Source of the DNA: Protonemura montana
Lineage: Eukaryota; Arthropoda; Insecta; Plecoptera; Nemouridae
DNA length: 64,000 nt
Reading direction: 5' to 3'
Assembly: GCA_947568835.1 (NCBI GenBank)
Contig: OX387608.1
Span: 17,890,535 to 17,954,534, forward strand
A program made the translations under genes and the position numbers. Position 1 is the stretch's first letter. Each line of letters begins with the position of its first letter. The notes beneath the pieces were generated by a model. That model was not told the DNA's origin. It saw only the letters and a list, made by a program, of their open reading frames with translations, and searched no databases. Positions 1 to 10,589 of the stretch are shown piece by piece.

Positions 1-469
1 AACTGAATTTCCCAACGTTTTGTAACTTGTACCTGTTACTTTATCAAGGGTTAAAGCAGTCCTGACAATTTTCCAATAACAAAATAACCACATAAAATAA
101 CAAGTGTAAAAGCAATGATAATGAATCTCTATGGGGAGAGATGTGGGAAGTTGGAAGATTGATTGGCAAGACTTCGAGAGAAGAGAATAACTGGAGGTTG
201 TATTAGAATGAAATCTGATTTAAATTGCAAACGCTTGCAATGCGCGGGTATTTTATTATTATCAACACTATAACCGTCTCAGAAATTGATGCCCAAACGC
301 GGATGTTTGGGCATCAATTTTTGAGACGGTTGTACTGGAGGTTGTAGATGACATTTTAGGTAATTGTTATAATTTGTTAGAGTTCTTTTGTTATCAGAAA
401 ATTGTCAGGACTGCTCTTACCCTTGATAAAGTAACAGGTACAAGTTACGAAACGTTGGGAAATTTAGTT
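1..469. mobile_element. Foldback/MITE-like element with 84-bp terminal inverted repeats
   Basis: Bases 1-84 are the reverse complement of bases 386-469 with only a few mismatches (outer ends AACTGAATTT and AAATTTAGTT). The interior is A+T rich and has no meaningful ORF. The left end coincides with the window edge, so the element may extend further. A related single end recurs at about 52,183-52,290. The long inverted ends and lack of coding capacity are typical of non-autonomous DNA transposons or foldback elements. I see no target-site duplication, because the left flank is outside the window. Confidence 0.75.
272..331. repeat. Nested perfect hairpin inside the foldback element
   Basis: Arms 272-298 and 305-331 are 27-bp inverted repeats with one mismatch and a 6-base loop (GCGGAT). 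The palindrome lies near the centre of the larger 84-bp-TIR element, giving a hairpin within a hairpin. It may be a second small MITE inserted in the first. No function is implied. Confidence 0.8.
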
Positions 470-795
470 GTTCTTCACTTAGCATTGAAAACCCAGTTGA
501 AATAGTTTTTGTTAAAACAAGTGCTAAGATTAGATCAAGTAGACATGAGTCTAAAAACAATCATATTTTCCAGTCACTATTTTCTATGAGTGTTAAATCT
601 CTGTTGGTTTGGATCCAAATATTACAATATTTATTACAATATTTACAATAAATGTCACACAAAGAGAAAATATTTCTGGCTTCAGAATAACATTTGGCTG
701 CGATAAAAAAAATTTCACATTTTAACGAAAAAATCTTTTTTGTTTTGCATTTGAGTCTTGTTTAAAACCTTGGAACTGAATTAGAGACGGTCACG
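470..795. other. A+T-rich intergenic stretch
   Basis: No ORF, RNA or structured repeat is recognisable. The first 60 bases after the inverted repeat also occur next to the related repeat end at 52,220-52,290, so the mobile family may extend slightly into this stretch. Confidence 0.4.
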
Positions 796-1030
796 TGGCA
801 CAGTTGGCTATCCTGGTTTGTCTAAATGCTTCCCTCATTTTGTAGGTTGGTATTCCCTCCTGGCTTGACCCAGCACTTGGACCGGCAGCATCCAGCAACA
901 TCGGCAATCAACATCAACTCAGGAAACTTCATTCTACGTCGATAGAAGATCAGGAAAACCATCCGCGTTGTACACTTTCCATCACTCGGGGAGAAAAGCA
1001 AGGTTTTTATGTCATCATTGTGATGGATTC
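795..1030 (+). pseudogene. Exon-like fragment, inverted paralogue of 45,515-45,745
   Basis: A segment starting at the motif CACAGTTGGCTATCCTG, followed by a splice-acceptor-like TTTTGTAG before GTTGG, aligns over about 220 bp with the reverse complement of 45,515-45,745. Both copies end in a shared stretch that can be read as HFPSLGEKSKVF. The copy here has lost the open frame (an early TGA in the frame that is open at 45.6 kb, and another stop before the shared motif), so it is a decayed copy if the other is coding. The gene family is not recognised. It could be a captured exon inside a repeat rather than a host gene. Confidence 0.4.
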
Positions 1031-1094
1031 TTGGCTGCAATGGAGGAAACACAATGCATTGTTAGGAATAAAACAAGTGCAGGATGTGAATCAA

Positions 1095-1395
1095 AGGGGT
1101 GCCGTCTAACTGCGGCTCTGTTTTCTGCGCCTCTGTTTTCTGCGCCTCAAACTAGCGTTTTGTGCGCCTCTGTTTTGTGCGGCCCTAGCTGCCGACTCGT
1201 AATGTGCTCCTCAGCAAACTGCGCCCCAAAGTGACCGATGTATTTAGGACGGAGAAACTATTTCTCAGCTAGTGTATTCTGCGGCCGACCTTGGGCAGTC
1301 ACGGGGTGCTAACCATTAGCCATAGACAACCCAACCAACATCAATGGCTCACTGGGAAGTGAAAACCAAGGCGTTTGCAATCAAAGCTATGCAGC
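1095..1395 (+). repeat. Dispersed repeat with GC-rich minisatellite (copy 1)
   Basis: Contains repeated CTCTGTTTTGTGCGGC / CTCTGTTTTCTGCGCC units at about 1,115-1,190, then a unique part ending with AAGGCGTTTGCAATCAAAGC. The whole block is the reverse-complement counterpart of 6,715-7,020, with the same minisatellite core, the shared CTGCGCCCCAA segment and the same end. It is a dispersed non-coding repeat of about 300 bp. The short ORFs across it are minisatellite artefacts. Confidence 0.6.
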
Positions 1396-1499
1396 CACGA
1401 CAGGTGACAAAGTGACTGGTAGGTAAATTCGTAGAATTATTGCGACACAATTTGTGGAGTTTAACAACGCTCTGATCTAACAACGGGGCCCGATGCACT

Positions 1500-1800
1500 G
1501 GCTAAAATCTTTGGTGAATGAGTGGATGATAATTAGGATAATGATTAGCCTAACCTAGCCTACAACTGAAAAGTGGAGATCCGGTGACTGCCCTTTGCCT
1601 ACTTCTGTCGTAGAGCATTAAGAAACCAACGGCTTTAAGTCACAAGTACTGGTAGAACTCGAGCAACTCCACTAATCTGACAAGGGGTTGAAAAATAAGT
1701 GGAACAAAGTTGTTAATACGTAACGTCTCTCCAACCTCGCTCCCGCACTTACATGTGTATGATGGTAACCCATCCAATACCTCAGTGATGTATTGGTCAA
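1500..1800 (-). mobile_element. 5S-derived composite SINE, single-monomer copy
   Basis: Read on the minus strand this contains one degenerate 91-bp 5S-like monomer (GGTATTGGATGGGTTACCATC at about 1,760-1,795). It is followed by the body module that also follows the large arrays at 53,455-53,750 and 62,700-62,940, and by the tail CCACTCATTCACC. It shows the element with only one head unit. Divergence from the other copies is high, so it is an old insertion. Confidence 0.6.
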
Positions 1801-2570
1801 TGCACGCGGGTGTACCCAGTCCACCCACTATTAATTTTATTTTTGGCCGTACCCCCACTTTGAATTTTTGAGGGAACGCAGGTGAACGCACGGGAAAGCA
1901 GTATTAAATTATGATTATTCGAAATATCCTGCACTTCTTTATTTTCAAGGCGAAAATATCCCAGTTACGGGTTTCATTCCTAATAATCCACTTACTTAAA
2001 AATAGACCTAGCAAGAATGTCACTGTTTGCGAACGTACTTAGAGTAGGTAGGCTGGAATTGTGTCGGCGTCGCGACTCGCAACAAAGGGGTTAGTTAGAA
2101 CCATATTACTGTTATCACTTAGGGAAGTCGGTAGCCGCTTTCGCGCCGTCGCACGGCGGTGCAAGCTCTCAGAAGCAAGCCCGCTTAAAAAATAAGAATT
2201 CGCAGGAAAGATAAAAATACAAAGAATAACCAAAATGCCACATACGAGCCACACTGGACGAGTTAGTTCAATTCAAGATACAGAAGAGGAAGCAAGTGGA
2301 TTTGCATTCCCTATCGGGTAATTAAAAATGCAGTTCTGACCATGTCATTCCAAGCCCAATTTCATCGTAAACTCGTAGATTGACTCCAAAAGAAACCTTA
2401 GAATAAAAATTCACTTGGAGCTGCGCCCGAAGCCCCCTATTTCCCACTCTTTCGGTGCATTCGCCTTGGGTCTCCTCATCCTCCCCCCCCCCCCCCCCCC
2501 CCCGCCCCGCGGCCCGCCAACACAAAAAAAATATAAAATATGTCATTTTTGCATACCCCCACTAAAAATT
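1800..2570. other. Non-coding stretch with a 21-base poly-C run
   Basis: No supportable gene. A run of 21 C at 2,483-2,503 is the only striking feature. It may be length-variable or affected by sequencing error. Confidence 0.4.
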
Positions 2571-5552
2571 TTCCAAATACATCACTGCAATACCTGGCCC
2601 AGAGCAGTGTTGCTTAACTTTCATCCCTCCAACCTCTCTCCCGAACAGAACTGGTCATGTGTATGGTAACCCATCCAATACCTGACCCAGAGCAGTGTTG
2701 CTTAACTTTCATACCTCCAATCTCTCTCCCGAACAGAACTGGTCATGTGTATGATGGTAACCCATCCAATACCTGGCCCAGAGCAGTGTTGCTTAACTTT
2801 CATCCCTCCAACCTCTCTCCCGAACAGAACTGGTCATGTGTATGATGGTCACCCTTCCAATACCTGACCCAGCGCAGTGTTGCTTAACTTCCATCCCTCC
2901 AACCTCTCTCCCGAACAGAACTGGTCACGTGTATGATGGTCACCCATCCAATAACTGACTCAGCGCAGTGTTGCTTAACTTCCATCCCTCCAACCTCTCT
3001 CCCGAACAGACCTGGTCATGTGTATGATGGACACCCATCCAATACCTGACTCAGCGCAGTGTTGCTTAACTTTCATCCCTCCAAACTCTCCCCCGAACTG
3101 AACTGGTCATGTGTATGATGGTCACCCTTCCAATACCTGACCCAGTGCAGTGTTGCTTAACTTTCATCCCTCCAACCTCTCTCCCAACATAACTGGTCAT
3201 GTGTATGATGGTCACCCATCCAATACCTGACCCAGCGCAGTGCTGCTTAACTTTCATCCCTCCAATCCCTCTCCCGAACAGAACTGGTTATGTGTATGAT
3301 GGTAACCCATCCAATACCTGGCCCAGAGCAGTGTTGCTTAACTTTCATCCCTCCAACCTCTCTCTCGAACAGAACTGGTCATGTGTATGATGGTAACCCA
3401 TCCAATACCTGGCCCAGAGCAGTGTTGCTTAACTTTCATCCCTCCAACCTCTCTCCCGAACAGAACTGGTCATGTGTATGATGGTCACCCTTCCAATACC
3501 TGACCCAGCGCAGTGTTGCTTAACTTCCATCCCTCCAACCTCTCTCCCCAACAGAACTGGTCATGTGTATGATGGTAACCAATCCAATACCTGACCCAGC
3601 GCAGTGTTGCTTAACTTCCATCCCTCCAACCTCTCTCCCCAACAGAACTGGTCATGTGTATGATGGTCACCCTTCCAATACCTGACCCAGCGCAGTGTTG
3701 CTTAACTTCCATCCCTCCAACCTCTCTCCCCAACAGAACTGGTCATGTGTATGATGGTCACCCATCCAATACCTGACCCAGCCCAGTGTTGGTTAACTTT
3801 CATCCCTCCAACCTCTCTCCCAAACAGAACTGGTCATGTGTATGATGGTAACCCATCCAATACCTGGCCCAGAGCAGTGTTGCTTAACTTTCATCCCTCC
3901 AACCTCTCTCCCGAACAGAACTGGTCATGTGTATGATGGTCACCCTTCCAATACCTGACCCAGCGCAGTGTTGCTTAACTTCCATCCCTCCAACCTCTCT
4001 CCCGAACAGAACTGGTCACGTGTATGATGGTCACCCATCCAATAACTGACTCAGCGCAGTGTTGCTTAACTTCCATCCCTCCAACCTCTCTCCCGAACAG
4101 AACTGGTCATGTGTATGCTGGACACCCATCCAATACCTGACTCAGCGCAGTGTTGCTTAACTTTCATCCCTCCAACCTCTCTCCCGAACAGAACTGGTCA
4201 TGTGTATGATGGTCACCCTTCCAATACCTGACCCAGCGCAGTGTTGCTTAACTTCCATCCCTCCAACCTCTCTCCCGAACATAACTGGTCACGTGTATGA
4301 TGGTCACCCATCCAATACCTGACCCAGCGCAGTGTTGCTTAACTTTCATCCCTCCAACCTCTCTCCCGAACAGAACTGGTCATGTGTATGATGGTCACCC
4401 ATCCAATACCTGACCCAGCGCAGTGTTGCTTAACTTTCATCCCTCCAACCTCTCTCCCAACAGAACTGGTCATGTGTATGATGGTAACCCATCCAATACC
4501 TGACCCAGCCCAGTGTTGGTTAACTTTCATCCCTCCAACCTCTCTCCCAAACAGAACTGGTCATGTGTATGATGGTCACCCATCCAATACCTGGCCCAGA
4601 GTAGTGTTGCTTAACTTTCATCCCTCCAACCTCTCTCCCGAACAGAACTGGTCATGTGTATGATGGTCACCCTTCCAATACCTGACCCAGCGCAGTGTTG
4701 CTTAACTTTCATCCCTCCAACCTCTCTCCCAACATAACTGGTCATGTGTATGATGGTCACCCATCCAATACCTGACCCAGCGCAGTGCTGCTTAACTTTC
4801 ATCCCTCCAACCTCTCTCCCGAACAGAACTGGTCTTGTGTATGATAGTCACCCATTCAATACCTGACCCAGCGCAGTGTTGCTTAACTTTCATCCCTCCA
4901 ACCTCTCTCCCAACATAACTGGTCATGTGTATGATGGTCACCCATCCAATACCTGACCCAGCGCAGTGCTGCTTAACTTTCATCCCTCCAACCTCTCTCC
5001 CGAACAGAACTGGTCTTGTGTATGATAGTCACCCATTCAATACCTGACCCAGCGCAGTGTTGCTTAACTTTCATCCCTCCAACCTCTCTCCCGAACAGAA
5101 CTGGTCTTGTGTATGATGGTCACCCATTCAATACCTGACCCAGCGCAGTGTAGTTTAACTTTCATCCCTCCAACCTCTCTCCCGAACAGAACTGGTCATG
5201 TGTATGATGGTCACCCTTCCAATACCTGACCCAGCGCAGTGTTGCTTAACTTTCATCCCTCCAACCTCTCTCCCGAACAGAACTGGTCTTGTGTATGATG
5301 GTCACCCATTCAATACCTGACCCAGCGCAGTGTAGTTTAACTTTCATCCCTCCAACCTCTCTCCCGAACAGAACTGGTCATGTGTATGATGGTCACCCTT
5401 CCAATACCTGACCCAGCGCAGTGTTGCTTAACTTTCATCCCTCCAACCTCTCTCCCGAACAGAACTGGTCATGTGTATAATGGTCACCCATCCAATACCT
5501 GACCCAGCGCAGTGTTGCTTAACTTTCATCCCACAAGGACCAGTATTTCCAA
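2570..5552 (-). repeat. Array of about 33 5S rRNA-derived 91-bp monomers
   Basis: On the minus strand a 91-bp unit repeats about 32-33 times. Each unit carries AGTTAAGCAACACTGCGC, a GTCAGGTATT block and GGATGGGTGACC, which correspond to box A, the intermediate element and box C of the 5S rRNA internal promoter. A non-5S spacer with GACCAGTTCTGTTCGGGAG follows. The 5' (high-coordinate) border at about 5,520-5,552 runs into a degenerate 5S 5' end (GGTTGGAAATACTGG). The low-coordinate end stops inside a monomer without the usual body module. Because 91 is not a multiple of 3, overlapping short ORFs arise on both strands and are not genes. Confidence 0.85.
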
Positions 5553-6480
5553 CCCTTCGGTTTGTATATAGAGTACCCAATATAATCTTTATATCGTAAG
5601 CTATATCGTAGGCTTCAAGGCTTGGGATCGACCAAAGATTGTTTGACCAATCGGCCAGATGATGCTGCCAAACGATATTAGGGAGCAGGTATTTTAGGTA
5701 GGGCCTTCCGACCTGCAGTGCGCTCTTTAAAGATTCAATGACAATGACAGTACCTTCCCCGAAAGAGCGCACTTTGTTCACCGCAGTGGATAGATAACAA
5801 TCTCAAAAATATTCACTTATTCACTCAAACACGACTGTGAGGAAAATTAACTACCATAAATTTATAATTGTATATCAATGTACCGTTTAATACGTTCTAA
5901 AATCAATGAATTATATATAGCAAAAAAAACTTAAACTTGGATCAATCTGTGCTTGGATGTAAATATAATTACTTTCTCAGAACATTGGCTAAAAACGAAC
6001 GAAGCACTTATTTAGTTGCAGCATTACATTGACATTTGCGTTGTGAAGGTTGCTTTGTGACATGCTAGAGACAGAAATTATGCAATTGTTTTGTTGTAAG
6101 AAAAAGGGTACCCCGTTCTGGCAACATTGTCACAGTATCTACACCAACCAATAAACGCTTCGATCACCTTTTCGCGTAGTAAGGATGAGCGATTTAAGAC
6201 GAGTTTTTGATTTGAGTTGTTACCAATCAACAATAGATGCGTTTTTTTGATGCAATTTTGGGGCCGCAAATGTATATTCCTTGTGTTGAAATTATTCTTT
6301 GCTCTAAACAGTCACACACACACACACACAGACAAGTGATTTTTAGAGCAGTGTAATTGAGAGGATTTTGCTCGCTTCCCTCGCTCATTCAATTAGAAAT
6401 ATATTTAGCATTATCTATTGTTTGCTACCAGAGGGCGCTCCAATATGGGAATAAAGTCTTATATATCACATTATAGGCTC
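5553..6480. other. Intergenic sequence with a short (CA)n
   Basis: No gene is supported. A CA dinucleotide run lies at about 6,313-6,330. The longer minus-strand reading frame at 5,428-5,781 starts in unique sequence and runs into the 5S-like array, so it is fortuitous. Confidence 0.4.
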
Positions 6481-6484
6481 AATA

Positions 6485-6560
6485 TCATCCATTCATTCAC
6501 CGACACCATGAGCCCAGTGCAACAATCCCAGTTATTAAAACAGTGCGTTCGTTAAACATC
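6485..6560 (+). mobile_element. Tail fragment of the 5S-derived composite SINE
   Basis: The string CATCCATTCATTCACCGACACCAT followed by AGCCCAGTGCAAC...CAGTTATTAAAACAGTGC matches the 3' tail of the complete element at 53,690-53,745 (ATCCACTCATTCACCGACG...CAGTTGTATAACAGTGC). The 5S-like head and body are absent. Confidence 0.5.
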
Positions 6561-6714
6561 ACAATTCGGATCACAATTAGACAACGAGTGTAAATTTACT
6601 TTTCGAAGCTTTTCTTTCCTTAGCGGTTACATTGATGACTTGCAAAGCGCTTTAATCCCACGCGCAGCCAACCCTTATCCCTAAGTCACGTCAATGCGTC
6701 GTCAATCTGTCACT

Positions 6715-7020
6715 TGATAGCTTTTATTGCAAACGCCTTGTTAACACTTGCCAGCAAGACGTTGAAGTTGAATGGGTTGCCCAACTAACAACACGTGACG
6801 TACTATGGTAGGGGAGGAGATTATTATGCCCGTCCCAGAAACATCGGTCGCCAGTTGGGGCGCAGTATACACGGCTGCAGTTTCCACAGCCGCACAATCC
6901 CAAAACCAGTTTGCAGGGCCGCACAAAACAGAGCCGCACAAAACAGAGCCGCACAAAACAATCGTTGAGGCGCAGAAAACAGAGGCGCACTTTACGCTCT
7001 CCCAATCAAAGTCTTGCTGT
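6715..7020 (-). repeat. Dispersed repeat with GC-rich minisatellite (copy 2, inverted)
   Basis: Three tandem copies of CCGCACAAAACAGAG lie at about 6,920-6,965, inside a block that is the reverse-complement homologue of 1,095-1,395, including the conserved GCAAACGCCTTG end at about 6,730. Several overlapping ORFs arise from the repeat and are not treated as genes. Confidence 0.6.
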
Positions 7021-7029
7021 TGATTCGTG

Positions 7030-8045
7030 GCTTTTATTTTTATTTTTATTTTTAAATGCAGTTTTATTCTTTCCAATGAACCTACATATTTATTTATACC
7101 AAGAATGAAAAGGAAATATATATAAGAACAGGAAAAGCTGCAATGGAAAATATAACATAAGTTAATTTTACCAAGATAAGCTATAAATATAAATAAATAA
7201 TAATTTCTTGTCAATGACGTCATAGAAATGTCTTACATTCTTATAAAGCCATTATTTTATTTATTTGTTTTGTTGTGTTACCTACATATTTTTGTAAGAT
7301 GTTGACGTGGGATTTCATGAAATTGTGCAGCTTTAAAGTCTACCTGGCTTTGTCCGAGGCAATTGTTTTCAAACGGTGACTCGTGTTCTTATCTCAAGAC
7401 GTAGCCTTCATCTTTTATTTTCCTATCAAATTGTGTTTTGTTGTTGAGCAGTTTATTGAGAGAAGAATTTTCAAATTAAGTTGACGGATATCAAGAACAA
7501 TTGCTTCTGGAAATACAAGTTCTGATGAATATCAACTTTTTATTCATTTCAGACCAACTTTTAGCATTGTTTTTGTGCCACTAATATTATTAAGATTATA
7601 TTTGTGCAACGTCCACCCAACCAATTATGCCATATTGAAGTTAAGATTGTGTCATTGCTTTGTACAAAGTTATAATACGTGTATTATTAACAATATTACT
7701 TAAACTATCAACATTGAACATAAGGAATGTAACTTTTCAGAGAAGTTGATCAACACGGGTTTATTGCATTTAAATTTTCCTCCATTACAACAGCAACTGG
7801 GACAAGATGTCAAGTCCCTGGTGTTGTGTATTGTGAGGGATAGGGTCAATGAAGACCAACAATTACCCCCCACCCCCTGCACACATTCCATCTTGAGCTT
7901 GGAGGGCTAAGATGTAATCTAGAACATATGACTTTGTTGCTGCTCGTGATTATGACATGTATTGCAATGACTTACAATAAAGACTATTATTCACTTACAC
8001 AATTGTTTAAATATCAGAAAACGTTTACCCCTTACTCTGTCCGCG
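7030..8045. other. A+T-rich intergenic region
   Basis: No coding potential or known repeat is recognised. Small ORFs are isolated and have poor composition. Confidence 0.4.

Positions 8046-8079
<34 letters not shown>
8046..8079. repeat. Poly(A) run of 34 bases
   Basis: An uninterrupted A run directly before the first tRNA-like SINE head. It could be a retroposon tail or a simple microsatellite. Confidence 0.8.
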
Positions 8080-8084
<5 letters not shown>

Positions 8085-8107
8085 AAACCTTGTCTAAAAG
8101 GAGTTAT

Positions 8108-8190
8108 TGTGACCGGATTCGAACCCAGGAATATAATTCCTCGTCCAGCCACGAAGCTAGCACGTTACCACTGGGCTACGCTGCCCTGAT
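8108..8190 (-). mobile_element. tRNA-derived SINE head 1
   Basis: The minus strand carries a canonical RNA polymerase III box A (TAGCCCAGTGG, plus coordinates 8,168-8,178) and box B (GGTTCGAATCC, 8,115-8,125) at tRNA spacing. The 5' GGGCAGC cannot pair with the sequence after the T arm, so no acceptor stem forms. This points to a SINE head rather than a working tRNA. Confidence 0.65.
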
Positions 8191-8334
8191 AATAATGATG
8201 TGGTTTAGGTCGTATCTGTACCATCGATTTTGGACTTAGTAAAAAAATTTCAAAAAATACTTTGAAATATTTTTTCGCCATCCCTTCAACAGGAATATAA
8301 TTCGGGTGGAGAATTTCGACTCTCAAAAACTTGC

Positions 8335-8402
8335 GGCGCCGGGGATCGAACTGCAGACCTCACGCACCGGAGATCCCAACCATCACACTGAGCCACTTGG
8401 AC
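8335..8402 (-). mobile_element. tRNA-derived SINE head 2 (first half of dimer copy 1)
   Basis: Minus-strand box A-like TGGCTCAGTG (8,386-8,395) and box B-like AGTTCGATCCCC (near 8,342). It is homologous to head 4, about 405 bp away in the same orientation. The linker between heads 2 and 3 is also similar to that between heads 4 and 5 (both contain GTGATGTCATT), so heads 2+3 and 4+5 are two tandem copies of a dimeric element. Confidence 0.55.
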
Positions 8403-8489
8403 TCATTGATGTACAGTGATTAATTATCAAACAGGTGATGTCATTTGTTTCTTATAATGCATTGCAGTCGCCGCTCTCTGAAGAATAAA

Positions 8490-8570
8490 AATCATTTCAT
8501 CGGGATTCGAACCCGATCTCGGAGGTTACTGATCAACGAACTTTCCAACCAGCCGTGAAGACGAGGTAAC
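8490..8570 (-). mobile_element. tRNA-derived SINE head 3 (second half of dimer copy 1)
   Basis: Minus-strand box B GGGTTCGAATCCC (8,502-8,514) is perfect. Box A is weak (GGCTGGTTGG). It is the partner of head 2 and homologous to head 5. Confidence 0.5.
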
Positions 8571-8734
8571 AGTTGATTGAATTATTAGACAAGTGCATAG
8601 CAACGAGGCGGTCAGGGTCTGTTGCTAGGCGAGATCTGATGACATGAAACGAACATTAGACAGTCAAGTTATTCAAACTCAAGATAGGGTAGTATCGTAC
8701 TCACCTCATTGCCGTGCGACTGTAGTTCCAATCC

Positions 8735-8815
8735 TTGCATGCGACGGGGATCGAACCGAAGACCCCTCGCATTGAAGCACTTGTTCGTTCAACTGAGCCA
8801 CATGGATCCATGCAT
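8735..8815 (-). mobile_element. tRNA-derived SINE head 4 (first half of dimer copy 2)
   Basis: Minus-strand box A TGGCTCAGTTG (8,790-8,800) and box B GGTTCGATCCCC (8,747-8,758). Homologous to head 2. Confidence 0.6.
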
Positions 8816-8892
8816 TGAGGACGGATTCCCAGACAAACATGTGATGTCATTCTCACAATACAATCCAGTTGCAACTCTGATAAACAAAAAGC

Positions 8893-8965
8893 TATCAGGG
8901 CGGGAATCGAACCCAAGCCGTCTGCTTGTCAGGGTAGCGTCTTCTCCAACCAGCTATAGGGACTG
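8893..8965 (-). mobile_element. tRNA-derived SINE head 5 (second half of dimer copy 2)
   Basis: Minus-strand box A TAGCTGGTTGG (8,946-8,956) and box B GGGTTCGATTCCC (8,902-8,914), both close to the pol III consensus. Homologous to head 3. No acceptor stem can be formed. Confidence 0.6.
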
Positions 8966-9018
8966 ATTACATTATGGTGGAAAGAACACATACTTGACAG
9001 CAGAGAACCTCTCCTGAG

Positions 9019-9150
9019 GCCGTGCCAGCCCGTGAGATTGTTTCACTCCTTTAGGGATGGTTTTCACGCAACAAGGGGTGCTAATGGGGGTTAAACTTTA
9101 CGGAGAAATGAGTAAACTCACATTCTTCATTCTACTATCAAAACTAAGAA
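9019..9150 (+). repeat. Dispersed 130-bp repeat also present in every 4.2-kb unit
   Basis: The block starting CCGTGCCAGCCCGTGA and containing AAGGGGTGCTAATGGGGG and CTCACATTCTTCATTCT is repeated with small differences at 12,668-12,800 and at the equivalent place in each later unit (16,870, 21,072, 25,274 and 29,476). It therefore predates or is independent of the array. Confidence 0.7.
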
Positions 9151-9334
9151 AGTTAATAAACTTTAAATCAGCTTAGTACTGGAAAAATGTATACAAATTC
9201 AATGTCAACAATGTATTGTATTGTATTCATCTTTATTGTTTTAGGCATTATTGACCCGGTTACAATTTCTTTAAGTCAGTGGCGTGTGGTGGGGCTAGAA
9301 CTTAGGTATGCTCTTAAAAAAAAGATATATACAT

Positions 9335-9373
9335 ATATTTATTTATTTATTTATTTATATATATTTATATATG
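9335..9373. repeat. (TATT)n / (TA)n microsatellite
   Basis: Simple A+T repeat of TTTA and TATA units. Confidence 0.8.
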
Positions 9374-9804
9374 GACGATGCAGGGCAATGTTATTGTCAC
9401 CCACGCGATTCTACCCAAAACAACGCCGGCCAATGACTGATTGACTGCGGCAAGCTACCTCGTGGCGCCAGAGGAAATCTAAGCAAGAGCGGGAAGTTAT
9501 TTGAATCATCTCACAGAATACTGCTGCCGTGCCGATAGAGCTAAAAGCTACTGGGGCCGTAGCTTACGATGACGCGTTGCTAGAGCTAGAGGAGCGAGAG
9601 CAATTGAGAGAGAGCAAGTGAGAGGGAAGTACCCTCCTCCTCTCCGCTCACCCAGCGTCACCATGTATAGCGCCATAAGAGGAAGCGCGCTTTCAACGTT
9701 GTAAAAACTGAAAACATCAGTCCGATTCTTTTTTCCCCGCCAAATCTGTAAATAATTATCGTATATGATAGAACAACCTAAAAATAACCCACTTGGTGAT
9801 TTGC

Positions 9805-9838
9805 TCAGGGCATGCGGCGCATGCCCCGCATGCCCTGA
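9805..9838. repeat. Perfect 13-bp GC-rich hairpin
   Basis: TCAGGGCATGCGG (9,805-9,817) and CCGCATGCCCTGA (9,826-9,838) form a perfect stem with an 8-base loop. The surrounding 9,376-10,121 holds no supportable gene. Function unknown. Confidence 0.6.
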
Positions 9839-10264
9839 CCACACGCGCCTGCTTTAAGTACATTTAAAATAGACAATAGTAAATAATTACTATAATGATT
9901 GGTAACTATAGGTACCTACACAGTTAATCATGATACATAGTTGACATATTTACTTGTTAATACATCCTATTTATTACTAATAGATACATAGTTATGATTT
10001 CTGAATTTATGAATGATTACAATATAATTTCCCTGTGGGATCTCAGCCTTTGTTTGAAGTCTTCTATTTTATCAGGCCAGGAACTTAGAACCACACCAAG
10101 GTTATTCCATTCAGGATTCATTAGAACTTCAGAATTGCATAAGACAACGTATTAATATTTGTATTTCTACACATGACACCAGTTCCTTGGAATGCTTGTG
10201 TACCCTGTTGACCTCTGGGAGCAAACAACAGCACTTGGCCATCGAATGGAGACCGATGCAAACT

Positions 10265-10452
10265 TCAATCAAAGAACAAAGCTTTGTATGCATCCGAGTC
10301 GGCTTCCTCTGAGAGCGACCGAAGACTGGAATCCAAGTCAGACATGGAGGTGAGGTCATCGTTCCCGGCGCCGTCATCATCGTCCTTGTGTTCATCAGCG
10401 CTGACCAGGTTGTCAATGGCAACAAGGAAGCAATCTTGGTCAGCAACGTTGT
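10265..10452 (-). CDS. Acidic terminal exon of unrecognised gene, unit 1
   Basis: A splice-acceptor-like TTTGCTTGCAG precedes an open segment of about 61 codons ending in a stop. It is rich in Asp/Ser/Glu (a run of DDDDGAGNDD, then SLRSLSEEADSDAYKALFFD). Compared with unit 2 it has a 6-bp (two-codon, HK) insertion and a few conservative replacements. Immediately upstream of the AG a 1-bp length difference breaks the frame. This pattern suggests that coding constraint starts at the acceptor. The protein family is not recognised. The segment would be the 3'-terminal coding exon of a minus-strand gene, low in charge-pattern complexity and probably disordered. Confidence 0.45.
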
Positions 10453-10589
10453 CTGCAAGCAAAGATAAGACTGAGCATCGTAACGTCCCGGCACTGCATG
10501 TCACGGGTCTACAGGTGTCAGACCTGCATGAACTTTTATTCCAACTTGCAACAAATCCAGCCTACAATTGTATTTCAAGTGTTACTTAC

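Noticed and set aside
2570-5552. CRISPR-like array of regularly spaced repeats
   Set aside because: The whole 91-bp unit is repeated, spacers included, with 5S rRNA motifs. There are no unique spacers or cas genes and the DNA is eukaryotic.
8108-8965. True tRNA genes
   Set aside because: Box A and B are good but acceptor stems do not pair, and the heads belong to longer repeated units.
9805-9838. NRF-1-type GCGCATGC promoter site
   Set aside because: Only a half-site within a perfect hairpin, with no gene start nearby.
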